From Rhizaria sp. SCN 62-66 (taxonomy: Eukaryota; Rhizaria, unplaced): a stretch of DNA of 64,000 nt. Positions 10,859 to 22,511 of the stretch are shown here, one piece after another. The notes below the pieces were generated by a model. It searched no databases. It was not told the origin of the DNA and saw only the letters and a list, made by a program, of their open reading frames with translations. Within the stretch, counting starts at the first letter, position 1; every line of letters begins with the position of its first letter. The position numbers and the translations under genes were made by a program. Location: contig MEDY01000189.1 in the NCBI GenBank assembly GCA_001724265.1, positions 1 to 64,000 on the forward strand, in the 5' to 3' direction.

Positions 10859-13800
10859 ATGCGGTTTCTCAATGGCGTCATCACGCTCTTGGCACTGGCC
10901 TACAGCGCCACGCTGGCCGTCGCCGAGTGTCCCGACGCCACCACAATTTCTATCACGAGCATGGACCGCACCCTGCTTTACACCACGCTCGCGCAGCCTA
11001 CGCAGCTCACGCTGACGGGCTGCAACCTCGTCCCTCCTGCCCCGGCACTGGGTGACAGCAGCCAAACCAACGGTTCTGCCGCCGCCGCGAGCGGTAACAG
11101 CGCCCACAACGGCCGCAGCGTCTCCGGCACACTTTTGCCCGTGTCCGCGGACCCCGTCACGGTTACCGTGACCGTCGGCGGCATTACCTGCACCCCCATC
11201 GTCGCCTTTTCCACCCCCACCACAAACGCTGCCGCTGCCACTGCCGACGCTGATGCTGCTGCTGCTGGCGCCGCTGGCGCTGCTGTTGCTGCGGGCGTGG
11301 AGTCCACCTTCGTGTGCACGCTTCCCGCGGGCCCACTGAAGCCGACGAGCACGGCGGCGTCCGTGTTCAACTCGGCGACGGGCGCGCTGCTCTTCACCGA
11401 GCGCGAGGCCGTGACGTTTCACACGCCCGTCTTCTCCCACATCCTGCCGCGCGTCGTCGCCAACGCAGGCTGCTCACTGCGCCTCGGTCTCTCGGGGCTG
11501 GTCCGCGCGACGGACCCGATGCTGCGCTACGCGGTCACACTCGCGGGGCTGGAGGCCTCGCTGCAGGTCGTCGGCGAGTACTACCTCACCGTCAAGGCGG
11601 CCAAACTGCCCGAGGGGCAGGAGGAGGCCATTGGCGCCGTCGTCGTCGTCGACACCATCTACAACGAGACCATAATCGACACCGACGCCAAGCGCTCCCC
11701 ATATCTCGCTGACGTCGCTGACTCCACTGGCTCGGGCTCTGGCGCCGACGAGAGCGTTGATGGCGTGAACGGCGGCTACGCGATTGCGATCCGTCGCCTG
11801 ACGCAGTACATCAGCGCGGTGACGCCCAACTGGGCCTTCGCGAAGCTGGCGGACCCAGTGCGCATCGAGCTCGCGGTCAAAGAGATCGCCACGGTCGTCT
11901 CCGTCACCGTCTCGGGGCTGCCGTGCACAGACGTGCAGCGGCCGAACTTGTTCACCGTCACCTGTCTGCTCTCGGAGTGCCCAGAGGACGGCGACTGCGT
12001 GGGGCCCAAGCCGGAGGGAATTGTGCTCAAGTACAAAGAGGAGGAGACGCCCACGGGACTCGTACGCCGTCAAAACACTTAAACGCCTTCATTGAGCACA
12101 TATATCACATACTTCAAGTAAAAAAGAGGATATAATGCATAATCAGAGTACTTTCTTATCTTATCCAAGTAATGTTTTTTAAATCTGTTCACATTCTCAC
12201 GATATGTCTCATTTTATAATATTTCTGTTCTCTCTGACTCATGTTTAGAGTCTGAATGCTCGCGAGGATGATGACGACGTCAAGACCGTTACTTTCTACT
12301 TCCAGTATATCCGCACGCCGATCCTGCGCGCCGAGGCGCCACTGTTTCCCTCGGCCTCGTTCCCGGGCAACTACGCGCACCGCGTGACAGTGCACTTCGA
12401 GGAGAACTCGCTCGACGCTTCCGTCCCCATGAAGCTCTACGTCGGAGACCAGGTACGTGTCACATAAGTCAAATTAGATAACGTTGATGATATCGACTAA
12501 CCCGGCTGAAATTACTCTATAGCATAGATAATATATGTTTATATTGTAAAAATAGCTTTTTACATCGATCGTGACTCATTAACTCACATATAATCTTTGT
12601 TATACTTTGCTCCTCTTTATTACCACAGTCAATCTGCTCCTGCGCGCTCGTCTACCCCTGGGCGCTGCACTTCTTGCTGGATCCCACGAGCTACGAGGGC
12701 AACCTGCCCCTGTCGATCATGCTTTCGGACGGCCTCACGCGCGGCTATGACATCGCCGGCGGCATCACCTTCGAGCCCCCCGCGCCCGCGCCGGCCGTCA
12801 CGCTGCTCAAGCCCAATACCATCGCGCCCCAGGTACGTCCAACTGCGAGAACAATATCTTCGTTTTATTTCAAGTTATTTTTTGTTTAATTTTGTCCATC
12901 TCAGTCTTCTACCTGCTCTCAAGATAATCTTCTGATGTTCATTAATGGAATTCATTCTCTTTCAACTTGCCTCAAACTCTACTTAGGCCGACAACTTAGA
13001 TTCGACTGTGATCGATATCGTCGGCTACGGCTACGCTGACGTGCCCCGCCTTACCCACAAGTCCACCTCGGAGCCCTGCGGCACAGGCGGCTTGACTTCC
13101 TCCACCCCCGCGACCGTGGGCTCAACGACGGTGGTGCGCTTCGGCATCCCGCGTCTGCGTGTCATGTCGCGTGACGGCAACGTGTTGCTGCTCAAAGACG
13201 CGCCGCTGACGGCCGTGCCGGGCCCCTTTGGTGCGGCGCGGCCCGTGCTGACCAACGGCACGCTGGTGCACGTCGCGCACTGCACGACCACGCCCAGCGG
13301 CTGCGTGCCGGGCGCCTACGCCGTGCGCGGCTATGACGCCAAAGACAACGTCGTTACCACGCCCGCGGCGGGCGGCTGCACCGGCGCCGATGTCGTCACC
13401 GTTGCCACTGCCGACTCGCCCTCGGCGCGCGTAGCCGTGCGCATTGCCGCCGTGTACAGCGACGCCGCGCGCGACGCGGGCAAAGACGCTTTCTGGGCCG
13501 CGGTGGACGCGGCCACGGCGCCTGGCGCGGCGGGCGAGCGGTTCAACCTGCGGATCGTGAACCAGGGCCTCAGCGCGGCCAGCAAGAGTGAGAGCTACCT
13601 CCACCTCATCGTCACCGGCGGCAGCAGCCGGAACAGCAAGGCCAAGACCGCTGCTGCTGCTGCTAGCAAGGACGATGACGACGAGGACGAGGACACTCCG
13701 GCCAAGGAGCTTGCGGAGGACTTCATGAAGACTTTCTTCAAGGTAAGATAGCAAGATGAAGAATTCATTTTTCACATATTTAAGTTTGTTTTATTATTAA

Positions 13801-14187
13801 ATAACATGCAATGGGTTTATTTCAACTGGAGTCGTTTCTTCGTCTCTCTTCTATTTCCCTACCCGCCTCACCCTAAACCTCCTGTTTCCTCCCTCTTTCG
13901 TTCGCTTCGTGTAGCCCGATGACGCGATCCCCAAGGCGCTCGGCCGCGTCGTGCGCTACTCGATCTCGGCGGCGACGCTGTGCTCGGACGGCGAGTTCCG
14001 CGCCCGCTGCACGCCGGCCTCGGGGCTGGCGTCGTGGCAGATCGCGCTCATCTGTGTCGGCGCCGCCCTCGCCGCGCTCGCGCTCGCTTGGGGGCTTTAC
14101 TTCTGCTGCTGCCGGAAGAAGATCGCCAACGTCGCCATCAACGACACCAACAACCACAGCGTGTACCGCAGCATCCCCGAGTACTAA
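10859..14187 (+). CDS. Type I single-pass membrane protein with YxxPhi sorting tail
   Basis: Five exons: 10859-12061, 12249-12452, 12629-12832, 12987-13742, 13915-14187, 879 aa, TAA stop. All four introns are phase 0; donors are GTACGC, GTACGT, GTACGT and GTAAGA. Residues 1-22 form a signal peptide (MRFLNGVITLLALAYSATLAVA). The ectodomain (23-831) is beta-rich in appearance, with Thr/Val/Ser-rich strands, scattered Cys, N-glycosylation sequons and an acidic stretch before residue 780. One membrane segment (832-854) is followed by CCCRKK and a 25-residue cytosolic tail ending HSVYRSIPEY; YRSI fits the tyrosine-based adaptor signal YxxPhi, so endocytic or lysosomal sorting is likely. I do not recognise the ectodomain family. 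Exons 2 and 3 are both exactly 204 nt, which may reflect repeated modules. Gene model confidence is high, function unknown. Confidence 0.85.
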
Positions 14188-15024
14188 GGCGGCGGAGTGC
14201 GCGAGAGCGTGAGGACGAAAGCAAGTTGGCAGGCTAAAAAAGAGAAATGACTTAGCCCAATGCAACTTGAAGTGTTTTTTTAATCGATCGAGCAGTGGTA
14301 TTTGCTCTGTTACATGTGTTGTTTATATTATAATGTACGCCCTTTTGTTTTTGTATTACATTTGCTGTTAGATTGTCCATTGTATATCTTGTATTTGTAT
14401 GACTGTTGTTGTAGAGACTTGTTATATAATGCTCAGTTGTCAACCTTCGAACGTGTATCACAGCTCTAAGGTTAAACACAAGCCGGTTTGTATTTTTGCG
14501 TCCTATTCGTTGCAATTGTTAACGTTTTATTTGTGTTCTGACTTGCAGTTAAGGTCGTTGTCGCTGTTTCTGCAACGATCTCCAATAACGAAAAGGCGTT
14601 CGCGAGACGAACAACATATTTGCTAGAAGCAATAATAATATGAAATTCTGTCAATAAACTACGGATCACGTATTTAAGCGCAATCTATTTTCAAATATGC
14701 ATTTATCTCATGAAGATATACGCGCAAGCATGCCGTACGCGTGTCATTTGAATCCATGATTCATGATTCAACCGCTGGCCCGCAACCGGACCCTCCGCTG
14801 CGTCCGCAGAACGACGAGGCCAGCGCTGAGTGGTATCCGGGGCTTTCAAACTCGAACAACCGCGAATTTTATTTGACATCTGGTCGAGATGCTTATACTG
14901 CAGATTCCGATATATTTACCAATTTTGGATTTCATGCACATGTCCGCCGTAATCCTCATCCCCGTTCACTGCTTACCACCCTGCCCTGCCTCGCTCTCTC
15001 TGCCACTCTCGCCCGTGCCCACAG
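14188..15024. promoter_or_regulatory. Spacer with probable 5'-UTR intron of the next gene
   Basis: AT-rich 3' flank of the upstream gene (an AATAAA lies at about 14651), then the leader of the next gene. A GTACGC donor at 14735 and a pyrimidine-rich tract ending CCCACAG at 15024, immediately before the ATG, would define a 290-nt 5'-UTR intron, within the size range of coding introns here (110-329 nt). Confidence 0.5.
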
Positions 15025-17091
15025 ATGCGCATCACGACCTTTCTGCTCGCCCTGTTTGCGTGTCTGTCTTCGGTCGCGCTTGCCGCGGCTCCCATCAACA
15101 CGCAATTCCTGCAGCACCGCACCAAGACGACGCTGCTGGGTGAGTTCTCTTTCCCGGCGCCCGGCGGCTGGCTCAACATCACCACCGATGAAGTCTTCGC
15201 GTCGCTCCCCAAGAACTTCTCCGAGCAACTCTACCACTTCCGCTTTGCGCTGTGGGTTGCGCAGACTGCGCAGTCGCTCGACGAGGATCCTGTCTGCGAG
15301 CAGGAGGACTGGCGCAACCCCGTGGCACCGGTCGCAGCGCTGCATTCCCTGCTCTCGCCCATGTGGTGGCGCAGTCACACGCTGTCGTACCGCGTGCCCA
15401 AGGCCGGCGCGTACTTCGTCTACCTGTCCAACTGCGAGTCCGTCGCCGCGGTGTCGCTCATCAGCTCGCTGGCCTACTCGGGGGGCGCGCACGTGGCCAA
15501 CTCGGCCGCGCCCGCTGCCGCCGTCGACTCGCTCCGCGGGCCCCCGCGTGTGTACCACAAGGTCGACTACAGCGTTCCACCCGCCATCGCCGTCTCTGTG
15601 CTCGCCGCGCTCCCGCTGCTCGCCTGGTGCGCCTACCTGCTCATCCGCGCGCGCGCCTCTGCGGGCAAGCCGCAGGCGCTGCTGGCGCTGTCGATGGCCG
15701 TCAAGGTGGCCGCCCTTTCGGTGGGCGCGCAGATGATCGCCTCGGCGCACGGCTACGGCATCTTCGCCGACCAGGCCGCGTTCCGCGTCACTCTGGGCCC
15801 GCTCTCGGTCGCCTTGGGCGTGCTCAGCGCCGCCGCGCTCCTGCCCATCCTGCTCGCCGGAGCGCTCCTCTTCTCCACTCTGGCCCCCACGCTGCCCTCG
15901 GCGGTGACACGCACGGCTTACTTCCTCCTCGCCGTCGCCGCCGTCTCGGCCGCGGGCTCTGCGCTGACGCTCACGCACGAGTACGCCGCCACCTCGGCTT
16001 CTGGCGCCACCGCGCCCGCCGCGACGTACCCCACGCCCGGCGTGTCGTTGCAGCTCGCCTTCGCGCTCACGGCCTTCACCGCCGTCGCCGTCACGGTCAT
16101 CCTCGCGACGATCACCGCGCACACCTACACGCGCGCCGCTGAGCTCGCTTCCCCCGCCGCCACAGCCGCCGCCAGCGCCGCCGCGGGCCCTGCCTCGCCA
16201 TCTTCCGTCGCCTCGACGGCATCCACTGCGGCTGCCCTCTCTCCGAATGCGGTCGCGAGCGACGTGTACGACGACGACGACAACGATGCCGACGACCTCG
16301 AGACCTCGCGCACCGCCGCCGGCGCCGGCTTTGGCGCCGGCAGCGCCCGCGGTCCCGGCCCCAAGCGCCGCAAGCTTGCTGCGGCCGTGACGGCCGTGAC
16401 TGCCGCGGCGGCCGCCCGCGCCGCCGCGAGCGCGCGCCGCCACGGTGTGTCCCCGGCCGTCGCGGCGGCGCGTTTGCGCGGCTTCTCGGTGGTCTTCGCG
16501 GGTGCGGTGCTGCCCGCCGCGACGGCCGCGCTGGCGGACCAGCTCTACCTGCGCGCGGGCCCCGCGGCGGCGACGCAGCGCGTGGTCGTCGGCGGCGCGG
16601 TGGCGCTCGCGAGCTTCGCCATGAGTTGCTTCGTGCTCTGGCCCAGCGGTAAGCACCAGTACTCGAGCCTGGGCGTCGCGGCCGGGCTGGGGGCGATGGG
16701 CGCGGGCGCGGGCGCCGGGGCGGGGGCCGCGGGCGGCTACGATGAGTTCGAGGAGGATGAGGATTACGAGTACAACAACGCCCACAACGAGAGCACAGTC
16801 AGCAACGGCAGCATCGCCGTCAAGCGCAGCGGCAACAACGCCGATGACGGCATGTCTTTGGAGATGACCACGATGGCCCACTCGAGCAGCAGCTCCAACG
16901 GCAACAACGCCAACGGCCACCTGGCGCGCGCGGCCAGCGGCCACAGCGCAGGCAACGGCAGCGGCGGCAGCGGCAACGACAACGCCGGGCACGGCCCGAA
17001 CCACGGCGCCGACGCCAGCGAGCTGCAGATGTACGCCGTCGCCGCGCCCGCGCCCGCCAACGACGACGACATTAGCCTCACCGACGCCTAA
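15025..17091 (+). CDS. Signal peptide plus seven-TM membrane protein (GOST/GPR180-like)
   Basis: Single coding exon, 688 aa, TAA stop. A signal peptide (1-20, FLLALFACLSSVALA) precedes a luminal or extracellular domain (21-186) with NITT and NFSE sequons. This domain ends in AGAYFVYLSNCESVAAVSL, which resembles the Cys-containing last strand of GOLD-like ectodomains. Seven hydrophobic segments follow at about 188-208, 218-240, 258-284, 297-316, 340-364, 484-508 and 518-540, then a hydrophilic Asn/Gly/His-rich tail. The loop between segments 5 and 6 is expanded by low-complexity Ala/Ser/Asp. Topology matches the GOST (TMEM87/GPR107) and GPR180/TMEM145 groups, which act in the secretory pathway; I cannot separate these by eye. 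The ATG directly follows a strong splice acceptor (CCCACAG), so a 5'-UTR intron is likely. Confidence 0.75.
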   Translation: MRITTFLLALFACLSSVALAAAPINTQFLQHRTKTTLLGEFSFPAPGGWLNITTDEVFASLPKNFSEQLYHFRFALWVAQTAQSLDEDPVCEQEDWRNPVAPVAALHSLLSPMWWRSHTLSYRVPKAGAYFVYLSNCESVAAVSLISSLAYSGGAHVANSAAPAAAVDSLRGPPRVYHKVDYSVPPAIAVSVLAALPLLAWCAYLLIRARASAGKPQALLALSMAVKVAALSVGAQMIASAHGYGIFADQAAFRVTLGPLSVALGVLSAAALLPILLAGALLFSTLAPTLPSAVTRTAYFLLAVAAVSAAGSALTLTHEYAATSASGATAPAATYPTPGVSLQLAFALTAFTAVAVTVILATITAHTYTRAAELASPAATAAASAAAGPASPSSVASTASTAAALSPNAVASDVYDDDDNDADDLETSRTAAGAGFGAGSARGPGPKRRKLAAAVTAVTAAAAARAAASARRHGVSPAVAAARLRGFSVVFAGAVLPAATAALADQLYLRAGPAAATQRVVVGGAVALASFAMSCFVLWPSGKHQYSSLGVAAGLGAMGAGAGAGAGAAGGYDEFEEDEDYEYNNAHNESTVSNGSIAVKRSGNNADDGMSLEMTTMAHSSSSSNGNNANGHLARAASGHSAGNGSGGSGNDNAGHGPNHGADASELQMYAVAAPAPANDDDISLTDA

Positions 17092-19496
17092 GGTCGCCGA
17101 CTCACGGCCACTGCCCCCGGTCGTTCAGCATCGTTATTGTTGCTGTACCCGCAGCGTTGTTATTGTTTGCGATTTCGTTTCAAGCGATTTCACCATATCT
17201 CTTGTCTTTTCTATCTTTCGTTTTTATTTTATTTTTTTCTTGCTGTTGATTCGCAAATAACTGCTCGTGACAGAGTTTGCCCTGTGTTTCTTTCGTTAAC
17301 GCCAGCGCTCTGTCATGTTTGCTCGTGGCTCGTGAGCTTTTGCGTCGTTTGCCTTGTTTTGTCACGATCCCTCTTCCCACTTCTGCGGTCGCGTGTATTC
17401 TTGTTTCTCACCGACTCTCGCGGCTCATAGATAGGTATATACGGAGATACCCCACGGTATTTGGCTGGCGTCGGCTTTCGCTTGACGCGCCGGCCTACCT
17501 CCCTTGCTCAACTGTCCGCTTCGCGCCAACCACCTACAGCCAAGCGGCGCTGCGGCAGCAGATCCAGTCGGGCTCTCTCTCCCTCGCACGCTGTGTCTAG
17601 CGACAAGTTTGGCGCTCTTTTTGTTTGTTGTATCTTATTCGATGTATTTGTTGTTTAGCTAGCTAGTGCGCGCGTATATGTGTATGTGTATATATATGTC
17701 GTGTCTGCGTTTCTTTTCTTTTGCAAACAGTTTTTTTTTCCTAGTACATTTGCCCTACGTTTGTCCTTTAAATAGTGTAGCTGCAATGCTGCCACCCGCG
17801 TTTTCTCGTTTGCTTTTAACCTGTGTCTTTACCCGTTCTCTCTCGCTCGCCTGCTTGCATCTGTCTCTGTGTGGGCGCTTTCTCGGTGTCCGTGGTATCA
17901 TTTTACTCAATAACAGCCCTATCGCCGTCATTACCCACCGCACCAGTCAGTCCCCACCCTGCAGACCCAGCATTCACACCCGCACTTGCGTCAGCCATCG
18001 ACGGTATTCTCAGCAGCAGCATAGCATTCGCAGCATGGTCAGCAGCAGCTGCAACGGCAGCTGCAGCAACACACCGCTCCCAGCAGCCGCCGCCTTTTCC
18101 GCAGCCGCCGTGCCGGCCCCGCATATGGCCCCCCGTATGCGGGCCCCCAAACGGCCCTGCTCTCAGCTCTGCGCCTGGCACCGCGCGACGCCGCAGTGAT
18201 GCACTGCGGCGCCGTGCCACGTGGCTACATGGCCACCGCCGCCACCGCCGCCGCCACTGCCCGCAGCGGCCGCAACTACAGCAGCTCCGCACTTCACTCG
18301 CACACTCCCTCACCTTATCATGCCACCGCCTCCTGAATCACATCCTCGCCTTTCCTTCCACATTCTCATTCACATGCACATTAACACTAGATTCGCCACA
18401 TCTTTCCTTTGCGCGACACAACGCTGACGACGCGGTCGGTGTGTCCGCTGGTGAGTCTTTGATTTTTCTCTTCGTTTTCGTTTTGTTCGTTTTCGTTTTG
18501 TTCGTTTTCGTTTTTCGTTCATCATTTGTGTCGTTTTCGTGTTGTATCTCGCGCGATAGACATTAGAGTCACTAGAATGAGGAGCTTCGAGAGCTTTTGC
18601 CCTCGTGCTTCTGTTTTCCCTCTTTATTGTTTTTGTCCATGATTTGTTTTTGCTTTTGGCTTCCTTAGTTCGCAGTCGTTGTATTTGGATGCAACGTTTG
18701 TCGGTCAGACTGGCCGCCACCCCCAGTCTGACTCGGCCACATAATATCGTTCTTGGCTGTGGCCCGTACGTAGCCGGCCTGCTCCCGCCTCGTCTCTGCC
18801 TCCCCGCTCGCCCCCGCTTGCACGGTGCTTGTCTGGGGGGATCTTGGTGTAGGGGAGACTTGTGGGTGGTTTTCCGCTCTTGCTGTCGCGATACATACGA
18901 TGTCGTTCACAGTGTGTGGACGGAACGCAACAAGAACGATGTTCAACAACGATACTCACTCTGACTTCTAAAACTGCGACATCAATGACGACGACAACAT
19001 TAACTTCAATCTCAACACTAACAACAATGACTATAGCTATGACAGTAATGACGACTACCAAGACGCTGACAACGGCGATGACTGATGACAGCAACGATAA
19101 CGATGACGACGACGACGATGATGGTGATGACGACGATTTTGACTGTTTGCAACTCTTCATATCGCGATCAGACGCTCTTGTGCCGCCTCTCGCTATCCAT
19201 TGCTGCTGTCTTGGCTCGCTGCCAATGCCTTTTGTAGTGCCGCTGCTATCTATTTTGTTTTCGTTGTATTCGTCTCCTTTTTCTCAATTCACACATGTTT
19301 TCCCATATACATGGAAGTACATGTAATACAAATATAATCTAAATCACACATATTTGAAAAAAGTTTGCTGCTTGCAACCACATTGATCACGAGTATAAAT
19401 ACGCTAAGCTAAGCTAAGTAACAATTGGTGCGGTTAAAATAAGCATTTCTCTGAAGGGCGCATCAGCCTCCGCCTCCCTGACACAGAGCCTGAGCC
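17092..19496. other. Convergent 2.4 kb spacer, T/C-rich, no convincing gene
   Basis: Lies between the 3' ends of the 7TM gene and WDR83. The first 700 nt are strongly T-rich on the plus strand. A GC-richer island (17950-18350) has an open plus frame (17823-18566) rich in Pro/Ala/His without recognisable domains, and I do not call it. At 18970-19095 one plus frame reads almost only Asn, Asp, Thr and Tyr and may be a repeat or the tail of an unrecognised exon. A TTTTTTTTTCC tract sits near 17730. Confidence 0.4.
18471..18515. repeat. 15-bp tandem repeat, three copies
   Basis: The unit ttcgttttcgttttg occurs at 18471, 18486 and (last base changed) 18501. It is non-coding and T-rich. Confidence 0.9.
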
Positions 19497-21937
19497 TCAC
19501 TGCCAGAGACAGAGAGCCCCGTCGACGCCCGCAGTGAGAAGCTGCCCCCGGTCGCGGCCGGTCACGGCGTCCGGCGGCCGCGCCGCCACGGAGCCCACGG
19601 CGCCGGTGTGGCACGGAGGGCCCGCGAACGCAGAGCCGAGGCCGCGAGCGCGGGTGTGGCTATGGCTATCGTGGGCGTAGGCGTGCGGGGCGAGCGTGCG
19701 CGCGCAGTCGATGACGCGGCCGCGGACCGGCACCCCCGGCGCGCACAGCCAGTCCATATCGCGGCCCCGGCCCCGGCCACGGCCGCTGCGGCGGCCACTG
19801 GCGCTGTCACCGGCGGCGACAGTGTAGTCGTCGGTGTAGGTGTGTGGGTCGGTGGGGAAGACGTGCAGGAGGCCGTCTTCGGAACCGGACACGATCGCGC
19901 TGTCGCCGGACACAAAGGCACTGATACAACAACATAAGCAATCAATTAAAAAAATATTAAAAGAGAGCATCGCGTGAGAAATTGATAGCTTGGTATATCG
20001 TATCGATTCGAGAGCGAACTGTGGTGGTTTTAGTGTTGCGTACCATTCAATTTTGTAGTTTTTGGACACTGGGCCCTGGTAGGCCTGCAGCAGCGTCCCG
20101 TCGGCGCGGTCCACGAGCCGCAGCACCGAGAACACGCCTGACCCGCTGTCGGCGGCGGCGCGCACGCGGGCGCGGGCGCGCGCGGCGAGCAGGCGGCGTG
20201 CCTGCGACTGTGACAGCAGTGGTGCCCGGCCGCCGGACGTGCGAGAGGCGTCGCTCTTGCCCTTATGAGTAGAGCCGGCGCCGTCGTCGTTGCCGTCGTC
20301 GTCGCCACTGCCGCCCGTGTCGTAACCGCTGTCACTGTCTTCGTCGTTGTCATTGTCAGTGCCGCTATTGCCATCGTCGTCGCTGCCGCCGCTGTCGCTG
20401 CCGCCGCTGTCGCTGCCGTCACAGCTGAAGGCCGGCCCCAGCCGCCCCAGGCTCTTGTCCTGTTCCAGCTCCCGCAGCTCCCGCACGAGCGCGCGCTTAC
20501 GCTCACGCGCACTCGTCTTGCTGCCGCTGCTACAGCGACTGCCGTCAGCGCTGCTTGTAAGCCCTGCCTTGCTACTGACCGTCTTCGCCGTCGCCGTCGC
20601 CGTGCCGGTGTCGGCGCTTGCAGTCATACTCGCGGTCGAAGAGCGCAGCGCGGTAGGCAATGTCTGCGCCAGGTAGCCCGCCCCATCAGCCGTCACGGCG
20701 AGCCACGTGACGGGCGCGCCCAGGCTGTCCGCGGCGACGCCGCCGTGGCGCAGGTCGAAGCTGCGCACCGTCCCGTCCAGACTCGCGCACAGCAGGCCGT
20801 ATCCTGCACCGCCGCCGCCGAGAGCGCCGCTGCCGTCAGCGCTTTCTCCGGCGGCGGTGAGGGCGGGGCGAACGCAGCTGACGCCGTCAGTAAAGCCCGT
20901 GAGCACCTGCAGCACGGGCCGTGCGCGCGCCCGCGGATCCCACAGGTGCACGGAGTAGTCGGTCGAGGCGGTGGCAACCACGAAGTCGCCCAGGGCGCCC
21001 GCGTTGCCGCCCGCGCTCAAGCCGACAGCGGCACTGGCGGTGGCACCCGCAGCGGCAGCACTCTTGTTGTTGCTGGTGGGCTTGCTGCTGTTGCTGCTGT
21101 TGAAGCGCTCTGGGGGTGCGAAGTGGGTGATCGAGGGCAGCAGGCAGACGCTGTTGATGCGGGCAGAGTGGCCGCGCAGCTTGAGCACGCAAGTCGCTGT
21201 GGGCACGTCCCACAGGTATCCGTCGCGGTCGCCGCCGACGGAGACCACGCGCGACGAGTCGGCAGAACTGGGAAGCAAAGCGATAAATGCAACAAATACA
21301 AAGCAGCACAAGATATCAAAAAAGGGATATACCGATGAGATAGCTTCGTATCATGACGAAAATAGGATGTAGTTCAAATATAATATAATATAGATTATGA
21401 CACAGAGAGACTGCGCAGTTCAGGCGCTAAGCGTGTGATATCTCGTGAAATGCGTTGCGAGTGTGACGTACATGGCGAGATCCAGCACGTCGTAGCCGTG
21501 CGAGCCGCGGAGGCTGGTGACGTAATGCGGCGCCGTGCGCTGCAGCGCGCCCGTCTGCGCGGACGCGTGCTCCAGCAGCTCGCTGCAACAGCAGCGCCGA
21601 GTCATAGAGCGAAAAGGAGGGAAAACAAGGAGTGAGTGAGTGTTGTAACGCGCGCATCGCAAAACGAGTCAAGAGAGACGCCAACCAAGAGAGAATACAA
21701 AGCAAGAGCATGGAGGTGCATATAGAGTTTGCAGCAGCCATACCTCTCGCTGCAGTCGACGAAGGGGTTCCACAGGTGCACAGCCTTGTCCTGCCCGGCC
21801 GCGAAGACGTGCGACCCCGAGGGCGAGAAGCGCGCTACCCAGAGCGGCTGAGCAGACGCCTGCAGCTTCAACACGCAGTCCTGCGGGCCCGCCGCGGCCG
21901 CGGACGAGTCAGAGTCGGAGCCAGAGTCGCGCGGCAT
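19497..21937 (-). CDS. WDR83: WDR83/MORG1-type WD40 repeat protein
   Basis: Four exons: 21937-21744, 21582-21472, 21267-20044, 19920-19497, 650 aa, TGA stop. Donors are GTATGG, GTACGT and GTACGC. WDR83 is a seven-bladed WD40 scaffold linked in animals to MAPK modules and to the spliceosome. The blade order is recognisable: FAAGQDKAVHLWNP, then LRGSHGYDVLDLA, VVSVGGDRDGYLWDV, then GHSARINSV, ASTDYSVHLWDPR, LTGFTDGVSCV, CASLDGTVRSFDLR, then a degenerate blade, then YKIECAFVSGDSAIVSGSED and LLTAGVDGALCLW. The spliced junctions restore these motifs exactly. The protein is about twice the usual length of roughly 315 aa because of insertions, including an Asp/Ser/Gly-acidic stretch with RERKRALVRELRELEQDK between blades 5 and 6. 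The ATG at 21937 is the first in frame; TTG/GTG triplets upstream were not used. Confidence 0.9.
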
Positions 21938-22511
21938 CGGGCGCGGGACGGGCGCGGGGGCGCGGGGGCTGCGCCGGGGGTGCGCGAGGCAGGTCTGGAC
22001 ACAGGGGGTGGGAGACGTCGACTTGCTTCGGGAACAAGGTCTAACAAGAGTTTTAGTAAACTGCACGGTGATATGTTCGTCAGTTGGTGTGAGTTTTTAG
22101 AATTAAAGTTAAATTTTCATTTATAAAATTATCACTAAATTACAGTTGAGTATGATGCCGAGAAGTGTGTTTTCTGCATGCATTTCGAGCGACGTGGCGT
22201 GGTCCTTCGTCGCTCCTTGGCATAAACAACTATCTTCGAAGATACCGCCACCACAATGGAACTTTGTAGCATTTTTACGTTTGAATCACAGGGGTAATGA
22301 TGTTTTAATTGCAAATCTCGAGCGAATCTTGTTCCAGCACAAGTTACGCCTGGCATATTAACCAGAACTCGTCCTTCGCGTCCTGTCGGCCTTGGAGGAG
22401 GGGAGCTGCTTTGTTCAATTGTCAGTCTCTAAATCAAACTAAATCGCAGAATACTCACAAAACATTGTCCTTCATCATACTCCGCGCCTTTTCTATCTTG
22501 TTTCAGTGGCG
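21938..22511. promoter_or_regulatory. Divergent promoter region, WDR83 and cysteine synthase
   Basis: 574 nt between two start codons on opposite strands. The cysteine synthase ATG is preceded at five bases by a good acceptor (CTATCTTGTTTCAG, ending 22505), suggesting a 5'-UTR intron. No named promoter motif was found. Confidence 0.4.

Noticed and set aside
17823-18566. Plus-strand frame in the convergent spacer
   Set aside because: Pro/Ala/His/Arg composition follows from GC-rich DNA, there is no domain, and the beginning reads through T-rich non-coding sequence.
19402-19420. Short ctaag repeat as a telomere-like tract
   Set aside because: Only three to four copies of a 5-bp unit inside a chromosome arm between genes; no support for a telomeric role.
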